Below are positions 1 through 9,123 of a stretch of DNA of 45,744 bases, one piece after another. The translations under genes were made by a program, and so were the position numbers. Below the pieces are notes generated by a model that did no database searches, was not told the DNA's origin, and worked only from the letters and a program-made list of their open reading frames with translations. Source of the DNA: a virus; IMG/VR virus record IMGVR_UViG_3300019760_000004, positions 1-45,744 of that record. The stretch is one strand, 5' to 3'. Numbering within the stretch: position 1 is the first letter of the stretch; each line of letters starts with the position of its first letter.

Positions 1-123
1 AAGTTTTTACTATAGGAGCATTTTCAATTTTAGAAATATAACTTTGGGCTTTTTCGTTTGTTTCTTGTAATACTTTCAAAGTATCAACTAAAATTCAAGC
101 AAAATCATCCATTTCTTTTGTTA
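1..123. repeat. Terminal direct repeat (circular closure)
   Basis: Bases 1-123 are identical to 45622-45744. The repeat lies inside the protease-scaffold gene, and joining the ends restores that reading frame without a break. This fits assembly of a circular or circularly permuted genome of 45,621 bp rather than a biological terminal repeat. Confidence 0.9.
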
Positions 124-1495
124 AATTAACTTTTGCTAATTCAAACATTTCTTTTACCTCTTTCGAAGTTATTTCTTTGTGTTCTTCAAATGATTTTTCA
201 ATTTTTGAAACACTTTCTTTGACTAAATTGTCAAAATCTTTTTTACTAAAATCAAAGTCTTTAGCTGACTTTTTGTTTTCACCAGCTGTTTTTCAAGCTT
301 GTTTTTCAGGTGCTTTTTTAATTTCTTCTTCTTTTTCTTCAATATCTTCTTTTTTTTCAATTTTTTCTTCATCTTCCTTAGTTTCTTCTTTTTTTACTTC
401 TTTTACTTTTATATTTTCTTTAAATTCTTTTGTTTTTTCAACCCAAACTCTTTCGCTTTCAACTTCAATTGGTTCTCATAATAATATTTCATCTCAATTC
501 ATAGTATATAAAACTTTCATATATTTATCAAAATAATCAGTTCAAAATCAATAATAATTATATACTATCTTATCAGTAGTAAATTCAACAACCCAAATAC
601 TTTCATTATCTTCATTAGTTATAAATTTTTCTTCTAAAGCATTTTTTAATTTATTTTCCATATCTTCTTCTCAGTCAATTTTCTTTTCTTCTTTAATAGC
701 TTCTTTTTCTTCAATTTCTTCATCAGTTTTTTCTTCTTCTTCTTTATTATCATCAGTTTCATCAACAATATCTTCTTTTTTTTCTTCATTATTAACCTCA
801 ATAGTTTCTTTTTCTTCTAATTCTGAATCTGAAACATCTTTCTTTTTATCCTTATTCATAATGTTATTATTAGTATTAAAATTTTTAACCTTATTTGATA
901 AATCTTTAATAGAATTTGAAAATGTATAAACATCTTCTTTATCTACATCATAAAGACTTTTAATTTCATTGTCACTTAATCAATCTAAACTTTTTATTTG
1001 AGCTCAAGCACACATTGGAACGGATACTAAAGAAATTTCAAATAATTCAAGTTGTTTTATTACAAAAGCGTCAACTTCTTCAGCTCAAACCATTACAGTT
1101 TCAATAGCATAATCTAAAATTCTATATCAAATTGACATAGTTTTTAAGACTCATGTTCTTAATTTTTGAAAAACATTATCTATATCAACTTTAACTAATC
1201 ATTTAACATATAATCAATTATTATCAACATTCACTTCAGTGTAGTTTCAAATTGGTTTATTATCATCATGCTGAAGTAACATCATAGCATTTTCCATAAA
1301 ACTTTTCAAGGTATCATTAAATGAGGTTGGAAGTGTTACATCTCATCATCTATCTAATTCAGAAGTAGAAGCGTATCATTCAAATTCTAATCAAATATAC
1401 TCTTTTCAATCTGCTCATATATATTTTACTTCAGTTATTGAAGTTTTTCAATTAGCTTTTTTTAAGGGTATTTTGAAATAATTTTTTAATTCCAT
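1..1495 (-). CDS. HK97-type prohead protease fused to scaffold domain (runs off the window start)
   Basis: Start ATG at 1495. The frame leaves the window at base 1 and finishes at 45551 on the circle, giving about 521 residues. The first ~210 residues look like a caudoviral S78/U35 prohead protease: 'EGYAST' near the N-terminus, a putative catalytic His in 'LLQHDD', a Ser in 'LKTMSIGYR', then 'FEISLVSVPMC'. A Lys/Glu-rich, very acidic segment follows, then a small domain with 'WVVEF' and 'LGEPIEVE', another acidic linker and a helical C-terminus, as expected for a scaffold. An internal ATG at 859 could make the scaffold alone, as lambda C/Nu3 do. It sits between portal and major capsid, the standard order. 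Protease call firm, scaffold inferred. Confidence 0.85.
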
Positions 1496-1505
1496 ATTTT
1501 TATAA

Positions 1506-2750
1506 TTATGTTATATTATTATTTTTTGGTTCAGATTGTAAATTTGTTTGAATTAATGGATTTTTTGCAAATTCTTGTTTAAATGGTTCTAATCATCTTT
1601 CTTGCCTAACTTCATTAATTGTAACAACTCCATTATTTATATCTTTTCTTTGATTTTCTTCAATTATATTTCTATCTTCAAAACTTTCACTACTACATTT
1701 AACTTTATATTTACTTAGATCAATTAATAAATCTTTTGAATAATTATTTATTAATATATTTATAATACTTTCAAGATAAATTTCATAAGCTTTGATTGTT
1801 GAGTTTCTAAATTCTTTTGTTATTTCAATAATTTTTGAATAACTTCAACTATCAACAACATATCAAAGTAATTCTTTTGGCACTCAAAAAGTAGAACTAA
1901 CTTTATCTATTGTGAATTTTCTTTGATTTAAAAAATCCATATCTGTATGACTCATTACAAGAGTTTTTACATCTTCAACTCAATTACTGACTAGAAATTT
2001 ATGTTTATTTTCTGATCAAGAAAATTTTTGTTTAATTTGTTCTGTTGCTAAAGCTAATTGTTCTTTATTCATATTCTTATCAAGCATGAATACTGCTCCT
2101 GGAATTGCATCATTTTGGAAAAAATAATAATTTGTTTTGACTGCTTCTAAATCTCAAAGTATATCAAATATAATTCAATCAAGTAATCACATTGACATAT
2201 TTTCATTTTCTACATCTTGTTTATACATAAAATATCATAATTCATCACTTCAAAATTCTTTAGATTTTCATATTTTAGGATATTGTTTAAATCATTCTAT
2301 CTCTCAAGTATTACTATTTATAACTTTACTCATTCCTCTAGAATCTATATTTGCAAATTTTATTATTTTATTATTTATATTATATTGTGGTTCAATATAA
2401 TTTTCTCATGATAAAGTAGTATTTGTAAAAAAAACATCTTTCCAAAAATTAAAAGTTTGACTTGTAAATAATTTATTCAAATAAATATACTCTTCTTTAT
2501 TTTTTTCTTTATCTAAAACTTCTCAATTTTTATCTTCCAAATAAAGACCATTAATAGATGTTTTTTGAGCTATTTTATCAATACATCAATTAACATCAGA
2601 ATTATATTTTTTAAGTTTATAAATATCATCTAAACTAATTCTTAAGTGTCAGCAAGACAATAAAGAACTATTAAAATACCCAGTATTGTTTACTGTGTAT
2701 GATTTTTTTTGTTTATTGGCTTTTTTAATTTCAAATCAAAAAATCTTCAT
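1506..2750 (-). CDS. Portal protein
   Basis: 414 residues. The portal forms the dodecameric ring at the capsid vertex through which DNA is packaged. Support is length, position directly between large terminase (through three small genes) and prohead protease, and HK97-family features: an N-terminal segment with 'INGLYLED', the central 'YYFFQNDAIPGAVF', and a helical part with 'KEQLALATEQIKQKF' and 'STFGVPKELLGYV', typical of the portal clip/stem. Glycines are mostly TGA. The start ATG at 2750 has an A/T-rich leader without Shine-Dalgarno. It ends 11 bp before the protease start, so the two are probably co-transcribed. Confidence 0.8.
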
Positions 2751-2813
2751 TTATTTATTTTTAAATAATTATATTTATAATATAACTATAAAATCTAATT
2801 TAAAAATTTTTTA

Positions 2814-3113
2814 TTAATTTTTATTAATTAATTTAGTATAATATGTATCTATATTTTTTTTATATAATCATTTTTTAAAATAATTACAGTCTAATTTATT
2901 TTGTGTTTTTATATATATTTTATTATTATTAGTTTCTAATTTAATTTTTTTTCAAACTCTTCATTTCATTCATTTCTTTCAAAATAAAAAAACAAGAGTT
3001 TTAGTACTAATTTTATATTTTTTTGCAAAATAAATTATATTAGTATTAAAATACTCTTGTTTTTTTTCTTCTAATTCTTTTTTTGATAATGTAAAAAAAT
3101 AGTGTTTATTCAT
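2814..3113 (-). CDS. Small basic protein of unknown function
   Basis: 99 residues, Lys/Asn/Tyr rich. The N-terminal half ('FAKKYKISTKTLVFLFGKKG') could be a helix-turn-helix and is strongly basic, so nucleic-acid binding is possible but not shown. It lies between the large terminase and portal genes with two small membrane-protein genes, a place where phages often carry accessory genes. No family recognised. Confidence 0.6.
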
Positions 3114-3116
3114 GAT

Positions 3117-3254
3117 TTATTTAAAATTTTTATATAAAATTATTATTACTATAATTATAATTAAAAATATATTAATTAATCAAATAATTGGTAATCAAAT
3201 TTCATAACTACTTGTGTTTTTAGAGTTTAATGGAGGTTTTTTATATTTTTTCAT
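3117..3254 (-). CDS. Single-span membrane miniprotein
   Basis: 45 residues. A short basic N-terminus (MKKYKKPP) is followed by one ~25-residue Ile/Leu/Val-rich transmembrane helix and a basic tail. It ends 4 bp before the start of the next gene. Being next to another hydrophobic protein (3261-3503), it could be part of a membrane pair such as a holin, but that is a guess from topology. Confidence 0.55.
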
Positions 3255-3260
3255 TTTTTT

Positions 3261-3503
3261 TTATAAAATATTATTTTTTTTAAATCTTTCATATAGGTTT
3301 ATAAAATATGAATTTAATAATATTATTAAAAATAAAAACATTATAACTATTTTAGAATAAATATCTCAATAAAACAAAAATACAATTATAGTTGGAAACG
3401 GTATAATCATACTTGTCATAATAATTAACTTAAAGAAAAATAAATCAAATTCTTCATATATTTCTTCATTTATTTTGCCTATAATTTTAATAATTTTTTT
3501 CAT
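3261..3503 (-). CDS. Small membrane protein, two predicted spans
   Basis: 80 residues: a charged amphipathic N-terminus ('KINEEIYEEFD'), then two hydrophobic segments either side of a short 'GDIYSK' turn. The start ATG at 3503 lies 11 bp after the terminase stop. A longer TGA-free reading starting at 3590 overlaps the terminase gene and is not used. Function unknown; a hairpin-like two-span protein is compatible with a holin-like role. Confidence 0.55.
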
Positions 3504-3513
3504 TTTATTTTTA

Positions 3514-4743
3514 TTATTCAAATATATAATCACATTGTTTTTTAAAAAACATTGATATTCAATATCTAGATGCATCTGGAGCATCATCAAAAGCTTTAAC
3601 AGGTTCTTCTAAACGCTTTCAATTTTTATCTACAGCCCGTACATAATTATCAAAATCTTTTTTAGACTTTCAACTTCTTGATGTAATATATAATATATAG
3701 GTTTGTACTGTTTCAATTCAATCTTTAACTGATCAAGGTCATTTAATACAAGGTTTACAATTATATCATGATTGAAACATTTCTTCAATTGCTTCAGGTC
3801 TTGAATTATCTGCAATTATTTCTTCAGATTTACTAAAATTTTTATCATCTAAGAATTTTATTATATCAGAAGTAATATATCAAGATCAATACAAAACTTC
3901 ATCTAAAATTATTCATTTAATTACTTCTCATGATTTTTTATCTACTATATTATATTCATATATTCATATCAATGCCATAGGATGATTAAATCAAAAATCT
4001 AATCAATATCACATTAATTTTGCTTGTTCTGGAATTTTATCTATATTTTTATATTCATATATTAATCATTCAACAGCTTTTCAAGGAATTCATAACGCAT
4101 ATATATTATAAAGATTTATATTTGTTATTTTTAATCTTCTCATTACTTTATCATAATGCTCATGTCAAACAAATCTATTGTCTTTGTAAGTACTATGACA
4201 TAAAGTGACATCTTCATTTTCTCATTTATTCCAAAAATCAGTAATAAGCCAATGTTGATCAGAAATAGGATTATAAGAACAAGTTAATTGTAATTCTTTT
4301 CAAATTCCACGAAGTCTAATATCAAGTTGATCAAATGATCCTTTGTTAGCTTCTGTTGCTTCTTCAAGCCAAACACGGGTAACTCATTTAACAGATTTAA
4401 TTTTTTCAACATTATCTAATCATCTAAATATACAATCAGATCAAGTTAATTTATTTTTTATATATAATGGAGAAACTGTGTATTCAAAATAATCTTTTAA
4501 TTTCCAGTCTTCTATTACTTGAACTAACTCAGCATAAATTGAATCCTTTATAGTCTCTCTTACTTGTCTAACTCAAAGTAATCTATTTCATTTTATAAAA
4601 GTTTTAATTATTTCTTTTTGAGCACAAAACTTAGATTTTCAGCTTCAACCTCATCACATATAAAATAAATATCTAGATTTATTATTTATATATGGGATAA
4701 ATTTATAATTATATAATTCTCTATTTGAAAAATCTACCAACAT
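3514..4743 (-). CDS. terL: Terminase large subunit (TerL)
   Basis: 409 residues. TerL is the ATPase and nuclease that packages and cuts phage DNA. The P-loop at residues 30-37 reads GGGGSGKS, with four of its glycines encoded by TGA, which is strong evidence for the code. The Walker B-like 'VWLEEATEA' and the nuclease-domain 'LDFGFNHPMALIGIY' follow in the expected order. Length is normal for the HK97/T4-like TerL group. The small subunit is upstream beyond the RNA cluster and the portal downstream. Confidence 0.93.
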
Positions 4744-4801
4744 ATTTTATTTATTATATTTTTTTTTATTATTTCATACAACCAAAAAGAAAATATTTTT
4801 T

Positions 4802-5101
4802 TTATATATCTTTAAATATATTTCATCAACAATATTTACATTTTTTAGCTTTAGAATTAATATATTCTAAACAATCTTCACATTGTTTTAAATTTTTATT
4901 ATATAATTTATTAAATGTTTCTTTAGATATAAGAAGAAAATAAAAAAACTCTAATAATCATATTCAAAATCAAACTGGTGGGAAAGATACAAATATAATA
5001 AAATAAATTATACCTATTCAATAATGATTCAAATAAAATCTTTGGGCTCATATACTTCATAATAAGAAAGCCCATAATGCAGTAGTTTTTTTATTTTTCA
5101 T
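4802..5101 (-). CDS. TM2-domain membrane protein with C-terminal zinc ribbon
   Basis: 99 residues. The N-terminal half matches the TM2 pattern: a first helix with 'ALWAFLLGSIGAQRFYL', then a short polar turn and a second helix. The C-terminus has CxxC - ~10 residues - CxxC (CEDC...CKYC), a short zinc ribbon facing the cytoplasm. TM2 genes are common in Patescibacteria and other bacteria and rare in phage morphogenesis clusters. Role unknown; it could remodel the host membrane or act as a superinfection factor. All glycines that define TM2 are TGA or GGT here. Confidence 0.75.
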
Positions 5102-5111
5102 AATTATATTA

Positions 5112-5459
5112 TTATTTTTCTAAAGTTTCTTTTGGATTTTCAATTTCTTCTTTTCTTTTAAGTTCAGCTTCTTCTTGTGGACTTATTTCAGGAATAAAAT
5201 CTATTTTTTCAGCTTTTTCAACTTCATCAATTAATTTATTTATATCTTTTATTTTTTCTTCTAAACATTTAACTGATGATAGTTTAGCTTCTTCCAAAGT
5301 TAAAAATACATTTTTAGACTCTAGAACTGTATCTTTTCATCTACTAGTAACAATATAAAAAATTTTATTTTTTTTTTCAATTGATCATCTTATAATATGC
5401 CTTGTTATTCATCCATCATAAGATAAATATATTTTTTGTCCTGGTTTTAAAGTATTCAT
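5112..5459 (-). CDS. Unknown protein with beta N-terminus and charged coiled-coil C-terminus
   Basis: 115 residues. The first ~50 residues ('LKPGQKIYLSYDGGITRHIIRG', 'FYIVTSRGKDTVL') look like a small beta-barrel or SH3-like fold; the rest is a Glu/Lys helix ('LEEKIKDINKLIDEVEKAEK'). It is the last gene before the TM2 protein. No family recognised. Confidence 0.6.
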
Positions 5460-5492
5460 AAAAATTATTATTATTAAATAAAAATAAAAACA

Positions 5493-5573
5493 TATAATAA
5501 TTAGATTTTTACTAATAACCTCTAATATATTGGTGCACCTCAATTAGCGCTCTGACTATTGAGCTATATTATA
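5493..5573 (-). tRNA. tRNA-like gene with 16-nt anticodon loop
   Basis: On the minus strand it folds into a cloverleaf: 7-bp acceptor (TATAATA/TATTATA, extendable to 10 bp), 4-bp D stem (GCTC/GAGC), 5-bp anticodon stem (CTAAT/ATTAG), 5-nt variable loop and T stem ATTAG/CTAAT with a 7-nt loop. The anticodon loop is 16 nt instead of 7 and contains the self-complementary octamer GGTGCACC. The T loop lacks the usual TTC. The isotype cannot be assigned. It may be a tRNA with a small anticodon-loop insertion or a tRNA mimic. Confidence 0.65.
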
Positions 5574-5588
5574 TGTTTTTATTTATAT

Positions 5589-5843
5589 TTAATTATTTTT
5601 TTCATCCCATTCTATTAAAAATTTTTGTGTTTTTCTTATAGATTTAATTCAATCTAAAATAATTAAACAAAATATTATTAATAAAAAATAACTTAATATA
5701 TCTGTTTTAATTCAAAAAATATATAAAATTATTAATAATAAAACAAATATAGAATGAGTAAAAACCTCGTTTAGATGAATTAATCTTATTAAATAAGTTC
5801 TATAATCTAAATAATATTTATAATCTTCTTTAGTTTTTTTCAT
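5589..5843 (-). CDS. Small two-span membrane protein
   Basis: 84 residues: a charged N-terminus ('KKTKEDYKYYLDYRTYLIRLIH'), two adjacent hydrophobic helices ('FVLLLIILYIFG', 'LSYFLLIIFCLIILDG') and a charged C-terminus. It lies between two tRNA-like genes. Function unknown. Confidence 0.6.
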
Positions 5844-5878
5844 AAATTATATTTAAAAATTATAATTATATTAATTAA

Positions 5879-6002
5879 TACCGAGGATAGGATTTACACC
5901 TATCATAGACAGCATTATTACGTTAGGCGTTTCCATCCTAAATATTTTGCTAGTATCGTATCTGTCCTTACCATTAGTGTCTACTTATTCCACCACTCGG
6001 TA
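5879..6002 (-). tRNA. tRNA-like gene with oversized central region (124 nt)
   Basis: Minus-strand ends form a 7-bp acceptor (TACCGAG/CTCGGTA). The D arm, GTG...CAC around GGAATAAGTAGA, resembles bacterial Leu tRNAs, and the T stem is GATAGG/CCTATC. Between D and T arms are ~80 nt instead of ~35, including a GACAG/CTGTC stem and an inner TTAGG/CCTAA hairpin. No ordinary anticodon arm is found. It may be an intron-bearing tRNA, a degenerate one, or a tRNA mimic. Sharing its ends and D arm with the 6219-6307 gene argues that both derive from one class II tRNA. Confidence 0.5.
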
Positions 6003-6012
6003 TAATATATTT

Positions 6013-6202
6013 TATGTATATATGTAATGTGTAAAAATAAAAGCTAGGTTTATTTATAACCAATTTATGTGATGCTTAGTTGATTAATTCTAAGTCTTAC
6101 AAGTTACTGTTATAAAAGTCGGTATTTAATATTGGGTGCATTGTTTTTCTAGTTTATCAAACTATCCAATAACTTAATTATTACACATTACATTCATACA
6201 TA
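6013..6202 (-). ncRNA. Structured non-coding RNA between two tRNA-like genes
   Basis: The ends pair over 20 bp (7 bp, a 2x2 internal loop, then a perfect 13-bp helix containing ATGTAATGTGTAA/TTACACATTACAT). Inside, on the minus strand, are TATTGG/CCAATA enclosing AGTTT-GAT-AAACT, a CTTAG/CTAAG hairpin and GGTT-ATAAATA-AACC. No coding frame of useful length runs through it. It is probably released from the same precursor as the flanking tRNA-like genes. Larger ornate RNAs (GOLLD, ROOL) are known beside phage tRNAs, but this one is much shorter and matches neither by eye. Confidence 0.65.
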
Positions 6203-6218
6203 AAATTCTATTTATGGA

Positions 6219-6307
6219 GACCGAGACAGGATTTGAACCTGTATGATAACTTAGGACCACCTTGTTATCTATATGGATTTAAGCGTCTGAAATTCCGCCA
6301 CTCGGTC
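6219..6307 (-). tRNA. Class II-like tRNA (Leu/Ser type) with irregular anticodon arm
   Basis: 89 nt on the minus strand. Acceptor GACCGAG/CTCGGTC is perfect. The D arm (GCG...CGC) is Leu-like, and the T arm ACAGG-TTCAAAT-CCTGT is canonical. The long arm GATAACAAGG...CCTAAGTTATC looks like a class II variable arm. The ~13 nt left between D arm and long arm cannot form a 5-bp anticodon stem, so no anticodon can be read reliably. No CCA is encoded. Real transcription is likely given the intact acceptor and T arms. Confidence 0.7.
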
Positions 6308-6387
6308 AAATATTGGAAAATAATGTTATGGTAAAGAAAACCTCATCTATTTATTACTTGTAGTTAACAAAATCAATAAACTAATTA

Positions 6388-6837
6388 TTAAAAATCCTCA
6401 CTATCTTTTTCTACTTCTGAATAAGTTTCATCATTATTTTCTCATGTTTGAGAATTATAATTACTTTTAAAAATTTCTTTTTTAATATACCTATTTTTAA
6501 AAACCAATTCACTAAGTGACATTATTCTATTTGTTATGTTTGTTTCACAAGATAATTTATACTCTAATTCTTTTATTTTAAAATCCATTTCTAATCTTTT
6601 TGTTTCATTTAAACTTGCTTCTGCTTCAGCTTTAATTTTTTTTGCATTCTCATATTTTCATTCTTTTGCTCTATAGTCTGCTATAATATCTTTTTGATAT
6701 TCTATTTCTTTGTTTAAATTTTCATTTTCTAATTCTAATTTTTCTAATTTAATAAAAAAATTTTTTAATTCTTCAGCTTGAATAGCTGGTAGATTTTTTT
6801 CAACAATTAATTTTAATTCTTCATTAAATTTTGTCAT
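6388..6837 (-). CDS. Coiled-coil protein of unknown function
   Basis: 149 residues, nearly all alpha-helical. Heptad-rich Glu/Lys/Leu sequence from about residue 20 to 100 ('FFIKLEKLELEN', 'AEAEASLNETKRLEMD'), then a short basic patch and an acidic C-terminus. It lies between the small terminase gene and the RNA cluster. Function unknown; structural or terminase-associated roles are possible. Confidence 0.6.
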
Positions 6838-6905
6838 TTTATTATTGATTATAAATTAATAAAACCATTATATTTATTTTTTTCTATAAATCAAATTAAA
6901 CTTAA

Positions 6906-7043
6906 TTATTTTTTAATTTTATTCTTTTTTTGCATTCTGGTAATATAAATATAATTGTAAAGAAACTTCCTTCTTTTTTGAAGTTCCTTTATTTTTATTT
7001 TAGTTTCAGAATATTCTTTTTCCCTTTTTTCTAATAAACTCAT
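6906..7043 (-). CDS. Tiny basic ORF overlapping the terS stop
   Basis: 45 residues. The ATG overlaps the small-terminase TAA (TAATG), a typical translational coupling. Charged helix ('LLEKREKEYSETKIKIKELQKRR') then a basic tail. A GU-tolerant 11-bp inverted repeat (6959-6990) lies inside it, so this stretch could instead be the trailer and hairpin of the terS transcript. Confidence 0.4.
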   Translation of the reverse strand: MSLLEKREKEYSETKIKIKELQKRRKFLYNYIYITRMQKKNKIKK

Positions 7044-7411
7044 TATTCTGGTGTTTTAATTTCTAATACTTCCACTTTTGTATTATTATCAACTTCAGTT
7101 TTAATGCTAAATTCTCATTTACTTTTTCTTTCAAGCCACTCTTTAGAAGCTTGATAATCATTTGCATTAATCTTTTTTATCCAATTTACTTTAGCTTGTA
7201 TATTTGGTTTCTTTTTTAATCTTTCTTTTCTTTCTCAAAATTTAGGATTTTTTTTAATATAGCGATACAATGTACTAGGATTTATATTTGCATATAAGCA
7301 ACATTCATCATCTGTTAAGCTATTAGAAAATCAAGCTTCTAATTTTTCAATAACTGCATCTGTCATTTTCCAAGATCAACAATTTTTTTTTCTTTTATCT
7401 ATTTTAGTCAT
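7043..7411 (-). CDS. terS: Terminase small subunit (DNA-recognition)
   Basis: 122 residues. N-terminal HTH ('TDAVIEKLEAGFSNSLTDDECCLYANINPSTLYRYI' spans about residues 17-52, with helices separated by 'LTDDE' and 'NINPST'), then 'KINANDYQASKEWLERKSKGEFS', a C-terminal signature of many phage TerS-like proteins. TerS binds the packaging site and passes DNA to TerL. It is separated from terL by the RNA cluster and small genes, but on the same strand. Confidence 0.75.
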
Positions 7412-7415
7412 GTTT

Positions 7416-8360
7416 TTATTTTAATATAAATAGTTTTTCATTTGGCTGATTATTATGAGATTGACTTCATCATTGCAAACAACTCTTTTGTGAAAACTCA
7501 TAAATAGCTTTAAAATCATTTGGTGCTGTATATTCACTTATAAACACTTTATTTGTTTTACTTAATATTCTAATATATTCCCAAAATTCATCATGGTTAA
7601 ATCATCATTCAGAATAAGTAGCTGTTCATTTATATGGTGGATCACAATATACTATTGCGTCTTTTGGTATTTCTATTTCTTCATAAGACTTTCATTTTAT
7701 TATTTTTTTAATATTATCTTTTTGAAGTCTTTGAAGTCTTTGAAGTCTTTCTAGGTTTTGTAGTCTTTGTAGTCTTTCTAAATTTTGTAATCTTTCTAAC
7801 TCATTTTGTCTATATAAATTATTTCATCTTTTCAATAAAAATTTTCATACTTTATTTAGGGCAATTCTTCTTTTTACTAATGAATCTTGCTTAAGTATTC
7901 AATCAATATATTTTTTAGGCAGTTCTTTTTTAATTATATTCCCCACTTCTTTTCTAACAACTAAGTCATCAGCTTGTTTTTTAAATTCCTCTCTATCTTT
8001 TCAGTATAAATAATTTTTTTGATTATTTCAAAAACTCCATATACATTGAATATATCAAACATACCAATCATCATATTTTCAAGGATTTTTAATAACATCT
8101 TCAAATTTTTTTCTACTTACCCAATCAAAAACAACATCAGACAATCAATCTAAAGTTTGTTCTAAAAGAGCCATCACATATTTATTTTTATCATTATTTA
8201 TAGTTTGCCATCATTCTTTTATAAATATTTCACTTATAGCAAATCATCAAGTAAATAAATCGACTAAAAGATTTTCTTTTCTATCTTTTGTAAAAGCATT
8301 TATAACATTAAATATATGTCTTGCACTTTTTCATTTAGATCACATGTATGGGATTGGCAT
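7416..8360 (-). CDS. Dam-like DNA N6-adenine methyltransferase (D12 class)
   Basis: 314 residues. N-terminal 'PYMGSKGK' and 'LVDLFTGGFAISE' (residues 32-44) bind AdoMet; the catalytic DPPY is at 240-243 in 'IVYCDPPYKGTATY', with 'FISEYTAP' downstream as usual in D12 enzymes. Residues ~205-232 are a tandem repeat of LERLQNL/LQRLQ units, mirrored in the DNA at 7720-7800 by repeats of tttgaagtc, so this linker is prone to expansion. It follows the ParB-like gene by 9 bp. It likely modifies phage DNA against restriction or marks it for replication. Confidence 0.88.
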
Positions 8361-8369
8361 ATATAATAA

Positions 8370-8840
8370 TTAAACATTAAATTTTTCTCAACAACTTGGA
8401 CATTCTACTTCTTTTGTTTTATCACTTACTTCTCTGTCTTCATTTCATTCTATATTATCAAAATCTATTTCTTCAATATCTAAATTATATAATTCATCTA
8501 ATTCTAAATCCTTTAACTCTTCCAGCTCAAATTTAATATTTTCAATATTATCTTCAGCTAATTCTGCTATTTTATTATCTAATAACCTATATTTTTTTAT
8601 TTGTTTTTCTGTAAGATTACCCTTAATAATAACTGGAACTTCTTTTAATCAAAGCAATTTACTTGCTTCTATCCTTCAGTGTCAAGCTATTACTATATTA
8701 TTTTTATCTATAATAACGGGATAATTAAATCAATATTCACTTATAGAGTCTGCAAGTATTTTTATTTGTTTTTCGTTATGAAGCTTATTATTCTTTTCAT
8801 ATAAAACTAATTTATTTATATCTATTTTTGTTATTTTCAT
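8370..8840 (-). CDS. ParB/Sulfiredoxin-fold nuclease-like protein with C-terminal zinc motif
   Basis: 156 residues, first gene of the minus arm. 'YGFNYPVIIDKNNIVIAGHGRIEASKLLG' (in parts, residues ~31-62) is the ParB N-terminal core with the GHGR box. The acidic linker ends in 'CPSCGEKF', a single CxxC zinc knuckle-like tail. ParB-N domains commonly precede or fuse with Dam-type methylases in phages, as here. It may act as a nuclease, a DNA-binding partner of the methylase or a CTP switch; which one is not decidable from sequence. Confidence 0.82.
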
Positions 8841-9000
8841 TTTTAATTATTTAAACTGTAGTAAAATCTTTTTTCATAAAATATTCTTATAAAAATATAT
8901 AAGTTAAATTATACTTAATTATTTCAAAATTAAAAATTATTTTATAAAAATACATTCAAAAGATAAGATTTTATTTGATTATAAAAATTAAAATTGAATA

Positions 9001-9044
9001 ATAACACATTAAAAAACTACACTTAGGAACACTTATGTAATTAC
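9001..9044. repeat. 44-bp direct repeat, copy 1
   Basis: Aligns without gaps with 9080-9123. The shared core is AAAAACTACAC[TA]TAGGAACA. Copies are 79 bp apart. Candidate iteron or operator for the minus arm. Confidence 0.6.
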
Positions 9045-9079
9045 ATTAATTATATTATTGTTAAACCACAAAGATTTAA

Positions 9080-9123
9080 ATTACACAAAAAAAAACTACA
9101 CATAGGAACATTTACTTTATTGC
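9080..9123. repeat. 44-bp direct repeat, copy 2
   Basis: Second copy of the element at 9001-9044, same orientation, with the conserved core CTACAC-TAGGAACA. Differences cluster in the outer A/T-rich flanks, suggesting the core is what is selected. Confidence 0.6.

Noticed and set aside
177-536. Plus-strand Phe/Ser-rich ORFs in the first 500 bp
   Set aside because: They are antisense shadows of the Glu/Lys-rich scaffold segment of the minus-strand protease-scaffold gene.
6959-6990. Terminator after small terminase
   Set aside because: The stem lies inside a small translationally coupled ORF and has only a three-T tail, so it is not called.
7720-7800. Short tandem repeats as a CRISPR array
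   Set aside because: The units are 9 bp without spacers and encode an in-frame repeat in the methylase.
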